A stretch of DNA of 22,965 nt, taken from IMG/VR virus record IMGVR_UViG_3300022678_000014, positions 1-22,965 of that record, one strand, 5' to 3'. This DNA is from a virus. The first letter of the stretch is position 1; each line of letters opens with the position of its first letter. The translations under genes were made by a program, and so were the position numbers. The notes below the pieces were generated by a model. It had not been told where the DNA came from, did not search any database, and saw nothing but the letters and a program-made list of their open reading frames with translations. Of the stretch, positions 7,078 to 13,909 are shown piece by piece.

Positions 7078-7673
7078 ACATACAAATCCAATATCGAGCT
7101 AGGGTGTGGATTCTCCTCTAGATATTTCTTTGCCTTTACTGGTCCCATCCCTCTGATGCCATAGACATTATCAGCATTGTCACCAGTAATTAGTTGTGTG
7201 TATAGAAAGAGATCAGCTTCTTCTTCAGTCACATATTTAAGAGACTTTAAATTATAATGCCATCCCGGTATCTGGTCAAGATCTTTATCAGTGGTTACAA
7301 TACAGGTTGTGTCAACCTCAGCAGCACATTGGAGTATACCTAATCCATCATCAGCTTCTATACCAGCGAGACTAATAGCATCGTAATCAGAGATAAGGTA
7401 ATCACGAAGCTGACCAAGATGCTGAGGAATCTTTGCACCCTTACGGTTTCCCTTATATGCTGGACCATCAGATGTCTTACTCACCTGCTTTCTAAACTGA
7501 TGTGGCCCTGTTAAAAAGATAGTACCATCATGACAGTCAAGCTTATCTGCCACTCTCATGATGGTACTGTCAAGACGTGCCTTAGCAGCGTGGTAGCCCA
7601 CTTTCTCAGTCGACCAAGCTGTACGATAAAGCAGGATATCCCCGTCGATAAGAAGATGCCTAAAAGACGGCAT
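6894..7673 (-). CDS. 5'-3' exonuclease (FEN/T7 gp6-like)
   Basis: A 259-residue protein of the flap-endonuclease superfamily. Metal-binding acidic residues appear in order: D10 and D12 (LLIDGD), E106, D108 and D109 (GIEADDG), D129 and D131 (TTDKDLDQIPG), D165 and D168 (ITGDNADN). A helix-hairpin-helix DNA-binding motif follows (GIRGMGPVKAKKYL, 172-185). By family it removes RNA primers and degrades host DNA in T7-like replication. T7 gp6 is about 300 residues. Here the C-terminus past about residue 235 is overprinted on the GIY-YIG nuclease gene and may be a replacement tail. The start overlaps the upstream 64-aa gene by 14 nt. Confidence 0.88.
   Translation of the reverse strand: MPSFRHLLIDGDILLYRTAWSTEKVGYHAAKARLDSTIMRVADKLDCHDGTIFLTGPHQFRKQVSKTSDGPAYKGNRKGAKIPQHLGQLRDYLISDYDAISLAGIEADDGLGILQCAAEVDTTCIVTTDKDLDQIPGWHYNLKSLKYVTEEEADLFLYTQLITGDNADNVYGIRGMGPVKAKKYLEENPHPSSILDLYVCQNLNDPDEGAQRYYRNKLLLAILRDYPQPELLGKDVHQSLISTLDSCISSLTRKLEEST
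7251..7279 (-). promoter_or_regulatory. Possible sigma70 promoter inside the exonuclease gene
   Basis: On the minus strand TTGACC (7279-7274), a 17-nt spacer and a perfect TATAAT (7256-7251) lie upstream of the GIY-YIG gene at 7077. The sequence also encodes a conserved exonuclease stretch (LDQIPGWHYN), so it may be chance. Confidence 0.3.
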
Positions 7674-7854
7674 TCAATAGAGCAGTTAGATCATTAATTA
7701 GTAGTCGGGTGTGCTTAAGGCTAAGGTAGATGTACCTTTCCGCTTCATCTTCATAGTACATAGAAAAAAGTATTTGATCTCCTTCACGAGTAATACCTAA
7801 ATTATCTCCGGGCGTATAATCACACGGGTACTCAAGGTATGGGTACTTACTCAT
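7660..7854 (-). CDS. Small protein of unknown function
   Basis: A 64-residue protein with a beta-like N-terminal half (GDNLGITREGDQILFSMYYEDE) and a helical end (HTRLLINDLTALLNAVF). The ATG overlaps the stop of the ssDNA-binding candidate (ATGA), and its own end overlaps the exonuclease start, so the three are coupled. No family is recognised. Confidence 0.6.
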   Translation of the reverse strand: MSKYPYLEYPCDYTPGDNLGITREGDQILFSMYYEDEAERYIYLSLKHTRLLINDLTALLNAVF

Positions 7855-8372
7855 GCCGCAAGACCTGCTGCCTTAAGCATCTCTTCGTCTTCTGACTTAC
7901 CTTCAAACCTAACAAGCTCAGTGACAAAGACCTTAGCTGGGCGCTTCAGCTTAAAGAACTCCTTCTTACCAAAGCTAGTACGTGCAAGGTCACACTTAAC
8001 CACAACCTTAGAACCATTACCAATCTTAGTTCCAGCCTCTACAGTCTTATCATGGTAGGTAACCTTAGGGCCGTAGATAGCGCCCTTAGATGATGGGATG
8101 TAGACGTACTCAACATTGTCTTCAACGACATCATACAAAGGATTACCATCGTCACCCGTATGATCCTTCTGAGACATACTACGGAGATTACCATACTGAT
8201 CCTTGAAACCAACCATGGTATCAGCACCAGTCTCCTTAACTTCTTCCATGCTATCAGGGATAAGCTTAAGATCAAAGACATCAGTCATAGAGTTAGGCTC
8301 ATGGACACATGCCCAATGAATCTCACCCTTAATCATAACATCCTGAAGCTTCTCGTAGTTCTTAGTAGCCAT
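7851..8372 (-). CDS. Candidate single-stranded DNA-binding protein
   Basis: A 173-residue protein, beta-rich and with a mixed-charge acidic C-terminal region (RFEGKSEDEEMLKAAG), as expected of an OB-fold SSB. Segments such as KVVVKCDLARTSFGKKEFFKLKRPAKVFVTELVRF recall the ssDNA-binding proteins of marine podoviruses. It lies between the 5' exonuclease and DNA polymerase, where T7-like phages carry gp2.5-type SSBs. A strong promoter at 8581-8609 lies just upstream of this gene and its 59-aa partner, fitting a need for high expression. The family call rests on size, fold impression and place, with no diagnostic motif. Confidence 0.55.
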   Translation of the reverse strand: MATKNYEKLQDVMIKGEIHWACVHEPNSMTDVFDLKLIPDSMEEVKETGADTMVGFKDQYGNLRSMSQKDHTGDDGNPLYDVVEDNVEYVYIPSSKGAIYGPKVTYHDKTVEAGTKIGNGSKVVVKCDLARTSFGKKEFFKLKRPAKVFVTELVRFEGKSEDEEMLKAAGLAA

Positions 8373-8551
8373 TAGTTCAACTCCTTGTTAGTTTCAAGAG
8401 AGTCGCTAGACTCTTTCCAACCATCAGCCATGATATGCAAGAACTGATCAGGTGTACCGGGCAACTCATACATCTCACCAAAGGCATCAACACCATAGTA
8501 GGTATCTTCTGCTTCATTAATTAAGATGGTTAGTATTGGGAACAGGTTCAT
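8372..8551 (-). CDS. Small acidic protein of unknown function
   Basis: A 59-residue protein starting at the ATG at 8551; a TTG three bases upstream is also possible, and GAGG serves both. It is acidic and ends in TNKELN, with the stop overlapping the SSB candidate's start (TAATG). It is the first gene behind the promoter at 8581-8609, with a leader of about 20 nt. Function unknown. Confidence 0.6.
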   Translation of the reverse strand: MNLFPILTILINEAEDTYYGVDAFGEMYELPGTPDQFLHIMADGWKESSDSLETNKELN

Positions 8552-8580
8552 CAATGAGTATCCTCTTTTAAAGTTGGTGA

Positions 8581-8609
8581 ATTATAGCCGATCAAACTTA
8601 GACAGTCAA
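8581..8609 (-). promoter_or_regulatory. Sigma70-type promoter before the SSB-candidate genes
   Basis: Minus strand: TTGACT (8609-8604), 17-nt spacer, perfect TATAAT (8586-8581). It sits in the short gap behind the HNH gene, with the -35 box inside the last codons of that gene, and would start transcripts near 8575 for the 59-aa gene and the ssDNA-binding candidate. Confidence 0.7.
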
Positions 8610-9020
8610 TAGATATTTATGGGCGTTAGTCAGTGTTTCTAGGTCATCTTTAAAAAGTCCTAGCCCTCTGTTACAGTTATGACAAAGTAAACCTCTAACC
8701 TTTCCTGTCTTATGGTCATGGTCTACCACTAACTTGAGCTTGTGGTGTTGGGCCATGACAAACCCCTCACCACCACAGATAGCGCACTTCCTGTCTTGAC
8801 ATTCAAGAAGACGACAGTACTCCTTATAATCTATTCCGTAATTTCTTTTTAGATAAGCTGATGTCTGCCCTGATGTAGAACACTCTGTAGAACAGTACAA
8901 ATTACAAGGGGAAACAGGTGCAAACATAGTACCACAACATTTACAAGCTTTATCTTTAAACCATTTCTGTGGCCAATCACTAGCTTTAGTCGTTACAATT
9001 GGGTTGTGTCTCAGATACAT
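8598..9020 (-). CDS. HNH endonuclease (endonuclease VII-like) with own promoter
   Basis: A 140-residue protein. An N-terminal zinc-ribbon-like part (C26, C28, C29, C39, C43, C47) is followed by an endonuclease VII/HNH fold: C79-x-x-C82, the DHDH motif at 100-103, and LLCHNCNRGLG with C113, H114, N115, C116. This DHDH...CHNCN type includes T4 endonuclease VII resolvase and many free-standing homing nucleases. AGGAG lies 6 nt before the ATG. It stands alone between DNA polymerase and the SSB candidate, with its own promoter upstream and another promoter at its end, so it looks like an inserted cassette. A Holliday-junction role cannot be excluded. Confidence 0.85.
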   Translation of the reverse strand: MYLRHNPIVTTKASDWPQKWFKDKACKCCGTMFAPVSPCNLYCSTECSTSGQTSAYLKRNYGIDYKEYCRLLECQDRKCAICGGEGFVMAQHHKLKLVVDHDHKTGKVRGLLCHNCNRGLGLFKDDLETLTNAHKYLLTV

Positions 9021-9044
9021 ACTAATCTCCTTTGAGCTAAGAAT

Positions 9045-9073
9045 AGTATATCTGATTCACTTCTTAATGTCAA
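9045..9073 (-). promoter_or_regulatory. Strong sigma70-type promoter before the HNH gene
   Basis: Minus strand: perfect TTGACA (9073-9068), 17-nt spacer, TATACT (9050-9045). It lies in the gap between the DNA polymerase stop and the HNH gene. The start site is expected near 9038, giving a leader of about 18 nt with an AGGAG ribosome site. Confidence 0.8.
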
Positions 9074-9081
9074 GTACTTTA

Positions 9082-10890
9082 TCAGTGGGTGAATTTCCAC
9101 GAGGAACCTACTCTCCATTCCCCATCGATAGGGCACCCACACTTATAATATCTCCCAGCTTGTTGAAGAGCCAAGGTTTGGATAGGGCCTAGTTTGTTAG
9201 CAGTCGCCAATGAATCAACTTCAGTTTGCCACTCATCGTGATTAACTGTAACTAAAGTATAGTTTAATTCCTCTTTGTCTGCTCTCCTTGTCCAGATACG
9301 TAGAGCGCGTTTCATAATCGATGCCTCGCCCTCTTGTAAATAAGAGGCCAGCCAGTCACCATGCCAATCACTTTGACAAGGCATTCGCCTATGAGTAATC
9401 CGACTAGTTACATATCCCTTACGAGCTTGCTGTTTGCCTTCCTTCATGAGATCAGATAACCCAGGGATGAGGACATACAATAAATCCCTCAACTCTTCTG
9501 CTTCTCCTAAAGAGCATTGGGCCTGTGCTGCCAGTTTAGGAATACCTGCACCTAAGAGAAACGAGTACGTTATTGTCTTAATCTGAGAGCGCTTAACTTC
9601 TTTACTGAGAAGAACTGTTCCTTCATCTGCATGTGTCTGATGTATGTCAGAGCCAGGAGCAGTTAGTTTACTGATCCACTCTCTATCTCCTGTGTAGTGC
9701 GCCAGGACTCGAAGTTGAATACCACTTGCATCACATCCAAGAAGAGCCTTACCTTCTGGGACACTCCAACAATCCCGACATTCAGCACCGTAAGGGGCAT
9801 CACTGGATGGAACCTGGGTAATCGGTGGATCTCTGTGAGCCATTCGGTGAGTGCGGGTTCCGATGTGAATGATTGAACCGTGCTGTCGGTGAGTGTCATG
9901 ATTATAAAACTCCAACCATTTATCTATCTGTTTAGTGATACGGGTGTTAAGGATACGCCACTCTTGGTACGGCTTGTATTGGTCACCTACCTGATGGATG
10001 ATATCATCAAGCAACTCATCACTTAGCTTTGGCTGCCCCGTTGGTGTGAATACTTTGGGTTGCCAGCCAGCCTTGAGAAGGTGTCGACGAATGAACACAT
10101 CTCTAGTGTATTCAGGCTTGGGGTAGTCAACCCAGGTGAACTCAGCTCCTGGCTCGAACCACTCGACCGGACAGCCTCTAAGGCCTCGCTCACCAAGGCT
10201 TCCGTCCTTTCTAGCCTTTGGTTTGTACGTCTCAAGCTCGCCTTTAACGAACTTAGCTTCTGGGAGAGAAGGGAATAAGTCTCGTAGCTCATCTTCACAT
10301 GCTTGTCGTTTGTCACTAAGCTCACTCCTAAGGATACTACACTTCTCGATATCAAACCAGAACCCATGCCGCTGTACTTGTGTCATCTTCCAGTGTACCC
10401 ACTCTTCAAGATACACTTCAGACCACGGTATCTGTTTCTCATTGATACTATTAATCAGCAGTTTGTATAGCTTGGCGTTGATACGACAGTCTTCAACATT
10501 ACGATGGACCATAGCGTCAGATAGCTGTGACCAATCTTCGTGCTCTGGCTTCTGTACTCCTAGTCGTTGTCCCCATGCATCCAGACTATGGCCACCATCC
10601 CGATTACTGTTATCAATCCGAGATATGCAAAGAGTATCATGACACTGGTCCAGTGGAAGGGCAAAGTCAAGAAGATCACTGACAACCCACCAATCGTAGC
10701 CGAGAAGGTTATGACCAATAAAGTTAGAACCTTTAGATATCTCTCTCTTGAGGACACTGTGTAATTCCTCCATGTTAGTGTAAGATTTGTATTCACCTGT
10801 ATCTAAGTCCCATACTGTACCAACCCAGATGGTGGTATAGTTAGGCCATAGTCCGTCAGTTTCTAAATCGAGAACAATCTTTCCACTCAA
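9082..10890 (-). CDS. DNA polymerase, family A (T7 gp5-like)
   Basis: A 602-residue replicative polymerase with a 3'-5' exonuclease domain at the N-terminus (D8 and E10 in DLETDG, D66 in LLGYDWW) and the family A palm and fingers: motif A GCDASGIQLR (D386), motif B KTITYSFLLGAG (K438, Y442) and motif C VNHDEW (H551, D552, E553). The Tyr in motif B matches the T7 polymerase residue that allows dideoxynucleotide use. It is shorter than T7 gp5 (704 residues). The start is TTG with a strong GAGGAG 8 nt upstream; no nearby in-frame ATG would keep the exonuclease motif. It overlaps the upstream small gene by 35 nt. Promoter 9045-9073 follows its stop. Confidence 0.95.
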   Translation of the reverse strand: MSGKIVLDLETDGLWPNYTTIWVGTVWDLDTGEYKSYTNMEELHSVLKREISKGSNFIGHNLLGYDWWVVSDLLDFALPLDQCHDTLCISRIDNSNRDGGHSLDAWGQRLGVQKPEHEDWSQLSDAMVHRNVEDCRINAKLYKLLINSINEKQIPWSEVYLEEWVHWKMTQVQRHGFWFDIEKCSILRSELSDKRQACEDELRDLFPSLPEAKFVKGELETYKPKARKDGSLGERGLRGCPVEWFEPGAEFTWVDYPKPEYTRDVFIRRHLLKAGWQPKVFTPTGQPKLSDELLDDIIHQVGDQYKPYQEWRILNTRITKQIDKWLEFYNHDTHRQHGSIIHIGTRTHRMAHRDPPITQVPSSDAPYGAECRDCWSVPEGKALLGCDASGIQLRVLAHYTGDREWISKLTAPGSDIHQTHADEGTVLLSKEVKRSQIKTITYSFLLGAGIPKLAAQAQCSLGEAEELRDLLYVLIPGLSDLMKEGKQQARKGYVTSRITHRRMPCQSDWHGDWLASYLQEGEASIMKRALRIWTRRADKEELNYTLVTVNHDEWQTEVDSLATANKLGPIQTLALQQAGRYYKCGCPIDGEWRVGSSWKFTH

Positions 10891-11020
10891 CTGAATAGCT
10901 CCTCACCCACGCATTTTCTACCCCTTCAAACGATATTGAACCGTTCTCGTTAATACAATACCAAGGAGTGGTGACAACAGCCAATGCTCCTCTGTCAAAC
11001 TGTAACTTAAGATGGTACAT
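10856..11020 (-). CDS. Small protein of unknown function
   Basis: A 54-residue protein starting MYHLKLQFDRGALAV, which overlaps the end of the gene before it by 14 nt. A GTG at 11038 would add six residues but has no ribosome site. Likely beta-rich; no known motif. It runs into the polymerase gene, so the two are probably coupled. Confidence 0.5.
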   Translation of the reverse strand: MYHLKLQFDRGALAVVTTPWYCINENGSISFEGVENAWVRSYSVEWKDCSRFRN

Positions 11021-11240
11021 TTCCTGTGAACTCTTCACTTAAGGTGACATGGGGTGGAGCCTTTACAATATTGGAAGTCATATGCCATGCTCCAGACTTA
11101 CCCCTAGGGTCATACAACAGAGCTAGTTTATTCTTGAACTTTTTAACCACACGGATAGCCATACCTCGTGGTCGGCTGCCACGAATAGCAACAGCTACGA
11201 CATCACCAATATTAATCTCTTGTCCAAAGATATCCTTCAT
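11007..11240 (-). CDS. Small beta-barrel-like (KOW/SH3-type) protein
   Basis: A 77-residue basic protein. The opening INIGDVVAVAIRGSRPRGMAIRVVKKF followed by KLALLYD resembles the short beta-barrel modules seen in many phage small proteins (KOW/SH3-like). The ATG overlaps the stop of the helix-hairpin-helix gene (TGATG), with AAAGG about 8 nt upstream. It may bind nucleic acid; this is inference from the fold only. Confidence 0.6.
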   Translation of the reverse strand: MKDIFGQEINIGDVVAVAIRGSRPRGMAIRVVKKFKNKLALLYDPRGKSGAWHMTSNIVKAPPHVTLSEEFTGNVPS

Positions 11241-11857
11241 CACTGTAACCTTTCAAGACATGACAAATGGTAATCACTGCTAGAACCGTTTGGTCCAAAG
11301 TGGGTGGGGTATTTTTGATCGACAAAGAAACACCAATTATCCCAAAGAGTTTGACTACCAATATGATTACATAGAACAGAATACTCTAAAGGTTTAGATT
11401 TAATAATAGTATTAATATTAATAGATATATTATCTTTATTAATATTAATATCTCTAAGTATATCTTTAATAGTATATATATTACTCAGGTTGTGCCTGTC
11501 AAGGCATCCACCTCTATTATTTTTTACCAGTTGCAATACGAACCCACCCTTAGCCAAACCAATGCCTGGAATCTGGCTAATTGTAGCAATAGCTTCAGCA
11601 TCAGTCAAGGAGTCAAAGTTCCTATAGATAGTCATTAGATGATTAGGACAATCTTCCAACCACTCAAAGGTCTTACGTTTATTTCCCCATACATACGGAC
11701 TAAGCTTACCTTTGTCATTCACACTATCAATCTGATTACCCATAGAGTAGAATGGTTGTCGGATAGTTAGGGATACAAACTTAATAACCTTTGGGAAGTT
11801 CTTCTCAGGGTCTGCCTCTACCCATTCTTGAATCTTAGGCTGAATGATTGAGTACAT
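11240..11857 (-). CDS. Helix-hairpin-helix protein, possible DNA glycosylase-like fold
   Basis: A 205-residue helical protein. A helix-hairpin-helix motif (ISQIPGIGLAKGGFVLQL, about 93-110) is followed by GCLDRHN (D120), the order seen in HhH-GPD base-excision glycosylases, where a catalytic Asp follows the hairpin. It lacks the cysteines of an iron-sulfur cluster. Base-excision repair or DNA-modification work is possible but unproven. Residues about 126-155 are an Ile/Asn/Asp-rich low-complexity insert coded by almost pure A and T with a long palindromic repeat (11410-11450), unlike the rest of the gene. It overlaps the genes before and after it. Confidence 0.6.
   Translation of the reverse strand: MYSIIQPKIQEWVEADPEKNFPKVIKFVSLTIRQPFYSMGNQIDSVNDKGKLSPYVWGNKRKTFEWLEDCPNHLMTIYRNFDSLTDAEAIATISQIPGIGLAKGGFVLQLVKNNRGGCLDRHNLSNIYTIKDILRDININKDNISININTIIKSKPLEYSVLCNHIGSQTLWDNWCFFVDQKYPTHFGPNGSSSDYHLSCLERLQ
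11410..11450. repeat. AT-only inverted repeat inside the HhH gene
   Basis: Two copies of the 14-bp self-palindrome TATTAATATTAATA (11410-11423 and 11437-11450), separated by 13 bp. They can fold as one long hairpin or as two small ones. They encode the NININ/ISININ low-complexity residues. Confidence 0.85.
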
Positions 11858-11990
11858 CTTTACACCATTCCCTTACCTTGTCTTCTTCTTTAACAAAGAC
11901 AGCTCCATCTGTGATAATAACGTATGCTTCTACGTCTCTTTTCTTCCCAACCCAATCAATTAACTGTTTAACGAGATCTTGTACTGTCAC
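11835..11990 (-). CDS. Small protein of unknown function
   Basis: A 51-residue protein read from GTG at 11990, with AAGGA 8 nt upstream. It overlaps the stop of the 30-aa gene before it and runs 23 nt into the HhH gene. Pattern: amphipathic helix (VQDLVKQLIDWVGKKRD), strand (EAYVIITDGAVFV), helix (EDKVREWCKDVL). A compact alpha-beta-alpha fold is plausible; family unknown. Confidence 0.55.
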   Translation of the reverse strand: MTVQDLVKQLIDWVGKKRDVEAYVIITDGAVFVKEEDKVREWCKDVLNHSA

Positions 11991-12079
11991 TTTGGTGGTC
12001 CTTGTTCTTCAATGTAATCAATCAAGATACAGATACCGAGTACAACCCATGCCATTACAGCTATGTTAAACAAAGACAT
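11987..12079 (-). CDS. Very small single-TM membrane protein
   Basis: A 30-residue peptide with one hydrophobic helix (IAVMAWVVLGICILI, about 6-20) and a short polar tail. GGAG lies 7 nt before the ATG. It overlaps the end of the methyltransferase-like gene by 14 nt and the next GTG start by 4 nt, so it fits the operon precisely. Function unknown. Confidence 0.5.
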   Translation of the reverse strand: MSLFNIAVMAWVVLGICILIDYIEEQGPPK

Positions 12080-12617
12080 TCCATTGCTCCGCCATTGCGT
12101 TTGCTATTCCTTGATAAGTAATAGACCTAAGCTTACCCCTATCCTTAGAGGGTGACATGTGGTGTATTCTGCTTTCTCTACCACTTACTACAATAGTAGG
12201 CTCAAGCTTAGGTAGATTCTTTAACCATAAACAAGTCTTCTTTGTCTCCCCATGACCAAACATCCAGGGTTGAATGATCTGATCAGGCTTTCGTATCTTG
12301 GTACTGATCACACTAACAGGGTTTTCAATACAAATTTTATCAATGGGTGCATTCATTAAAGTCTGAACAAACTCAAGTGCTTCTTCTTGTTCTTTCATCC
12401 TATCTTTAAACCACCTAGCCCCTGATACTGCAAGGTAAGTACAAGGAGGATGGGCAATCATCAAATCCCAGGTAGAGGACAGTAGCTTAGTTACATCTCC
12501 TTGTATATGATACGGACTATCAGAATGAAGCAAATCACAGCTCCATGCATCATGTCCTCTTGATCTAAAAGCCTTACGCACTACACCTGAGAACTCACAA
12601 GCTACTAATACTTTCAT
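12066..12617 (-). CDS. C5-cytosine methyltransferase-like protein, short
   Basis: A 183-residue protein with features of C5-cytosine methyltransferases: an AdoMet-loop-like start (VLVACEFSGVVRKAF), the PPC motif IV (AHPPCTYLAVSG, C59) and ENP motif VI (KICIENPVS, 98-100). It lacks the target-recognition domain and late motifs VIII-X of true DNA methyltransferases. Such short proteins are frequent in phages, and their activity on DNA or nucleotides is unproven. I chose the ATG at 12617 (GAGA 8 nt upstream); a TTG four codons earlier is possible. It follows the ThyX gene directly, so a pyrimidine-modifying role is conceivable. Confidence 0.7.
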   Translation of the reverse strand: MKVLVACEFSGVVRKAFRSRGHDAWSCDLLHSDSPYHIQGDVTKLLSSTWDLMIAHPPCTYLAVSGARWFKDRMKEQEEALEFVQTLMNAPIDKICIENPVSVISTKIRKPDQIIQPWMFGHGETKKTCLWLKNLPKLEPTIVVSGRESRIHHMSPSKDRGKLRSITYQGIANAMAEQWNVFV

Positions 12618-12632
12618 AGATCGTCTCAATCT

Positions 12633-13733
12633 TTATGGGGCATACCACTGCATCAAAGCAGCCCAACTGTAAGGGAACTCATCAGCTAGTGGTTCAACAA
12701 ACATCTCAGCAAAGTCTCTGATCTCCTTCTGAGCGCTTCGCTCTGTCCTTTGCTTAACAAAGTGTGCCCAAGCAAGGAGACTACCAGTCCATACCCATTC
12801 GGTCATTTGAGATTGTGGCATAAAACCGCGAGCCTGTTCTGGACAAACTCCTTGATCAACTAAATTCCGGTAAAGGGATTGCATCTCTGAATAAAATTGA
12901 CCAACAGAATCGATTTGAGGAACTAAGTATCCGCCATGAAGAGTTAGAACAGACTTGGCAAATTCAACAAGTTCTTCTTTGTTCGCTGAATTTTTCATAG
13001 CGTTAGCTTTGTGGCTAATCGTTTGGATATTGTTTTTAGTATATCCGAATCTGTTATCAACACGATCTACTGATGGTGAGTTATCTTGAATAGCATTAGC
13101 TGAGTAGTCTAATTTGATACTCAAGTACACACAGGTCTCCGGCATTGGGATATCATCGGCTACTAGATCAATAGGGATGCCCCTTTCTTGGGCACTAATT
13201 TTAAGTCGTTCTAACTTAGCAACGCGCCATCCTTTATTCGTAATCTTATATGCCTTGCCCTGACATTTTGGAGTGCAAAACTTTTGCCTGTTATTCCTAG
13301 AAATAAACTCATCTTTACAGTATGGGCATACTCCCTTCGATCCCTTTATAACAATAGCTTCATCAGAAGAACCCTGCTTTACATTGTCAGCTCTCTTACG
13401 CCATACCTCAGGGATATAAAACTCTGGAGTTTCATCAACGTACCTACGAGAAACTTCACTCCATGACATGCCTACTTGATGTTTTCCAGCCTGACGAGCA
13501 ACAAAGAGGGGAGCACTACATTGGAATGTCATCTGAGGGTGTCGGAAGGGAAGCCAATGAGAATGCTCGGCAAGGTATTGGATTAGCCTCGCATCCTTTT
13601 CTGATAACGTAAAAGATTCTGCCCAATAGTTACCATCTAAATCTTCTTGCCAATTAGATACTTTACTAAAGCTGGCTCTTGCTGCATTAACGACAAGCAA
13701 GTCACCCTTCCAATCTACTGGGTTAGCTTTCAT
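12633..13733 (-). CDS. thyX: Flavin-dependent thymidylate synthase ThyX with in-frame HNH endonuclease insertion
   Basis: A 366-residue single frame. Residues 1-122 and about 272-366 form ThyX: RHPQMTFQCSAPLFVARQ, the signature-region RQAGKHQVGMSWSEVSRRY (80-98), EFYIPEVWRKRADN, then FYSEMQSLYRNLVDQGV, the PQSQMTEW stretch and QKEIRDFAEM. The enzyme makes dTMP from dUMP using FAD and methylenetetrahydrofolate. Residues about 125-270 are foreign: a zinc-knuckle (C136, C139, C153, C157) and a phage HNH nuclease (NSPSVDRVDNRFGYTKNNIQTISHKANAMK, given here as two parts: NSPSVDRVDNRFGY at 218-231 and TKNNIQTISHKANAMK). Without the insert ThyX is about 216 residues, the normal phage size. No intein splice motifs are visible. 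The start overlaps the upstream stop (ATGA). Confidence 0.9.
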   Translation of the reverse strand: MKANPVDWKGDLLVVNAARASFSKVSNWQEDLDGNYWAESFTLSEKDARLIQYLAEHSHWLPFRHPQMTFQCSAPLFVARQAGKHQVGMSWSEVSRRYVDETPEFYIPEVWRKRADNVKQGSSDEAIVIKGSKGVCPYCKDEFISRNNRQKFCTPKCQGKAYKITNKGWRVAKLERLKISAQERGIPIDLVADDIPMPETCVYLSIKLDYSANAIQDNSPSVDRVDNRFGYTKNNIQTISHKANAMKNSANKEELVEFAKSVLTLHGGYLVPQIDSVGQFYSEMQSLYRNLVDQGVCPEQARGFMPQSQMTEWVWTGSLLAWAHFVKQRTERSAQKEIRDFAEMFVEPLADEFPYSWAALMQWYAP

Positions 13734-13909
13734 AGTATTTCATCCCACACAATCTCAACTACATTAGAGTGTTTATCTTTCTTTATCTTTTCAATGTCAC
13801 TACCAAGCCAGATTGTTCCTTCTTCAATGTGATTGTATTTGCCAGTTACTTCTACACGAAGATCAGGATCAAACTTCTGTAGTTTTTCAATCAACTGTTG
13901 GACTTTCAT
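13730..13909 (-). CDS. Small protein of unknown function
   Basis: A 59-residue protein: helix (VQQLIEKLQKF), DPDLRVEVTGKYN, then EGTIWLGSDIEKIKKD and a final strand (NVVEIVWDEIL). GAGG lies 7 nt before the ATG. It overlaps the ThyX start by 4 nt (ATGA) and the upstream gene by 4 nt. The LIEKL-DPDLRV pattern is common in small phage proteins of unknown role. Confidence 0.65.
   Translation of the reverse strand: MKVQQLIEKLQKFDPDLRVEVTGKYNHIEEGTIWLGSDIEKIKKDKHSNVVEIVWDEIL

Noticed and set aside
10136-10642. 168-codon + strand open frame opposite DNA polymerase
   Set aside because: Shadow of the polymerase gene, Ser/Arg/Leu-rich with no domain pattern or ribosome site.
11474-11502. TTGACA with a TATATA -10-like box inside the HhH gene
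   Set aside because: Spacing is 16 and the -10 falls in the AT-only insert, where such matches are expected by chance.
11572-11606. TTGACT-17-TACAAT promoter-like match on the minus strand inside the HhH gene
   Set aside because: About one such near-match is expected by chance in a window of this size, and no gene start lies close behind it.
12900-13375. Intein in ThyX
   Set aside because: No Cys/Ser block at the first junction and no His-Asn plus Cys/Ser/Thr at the second; only nuclease motifs are seen.
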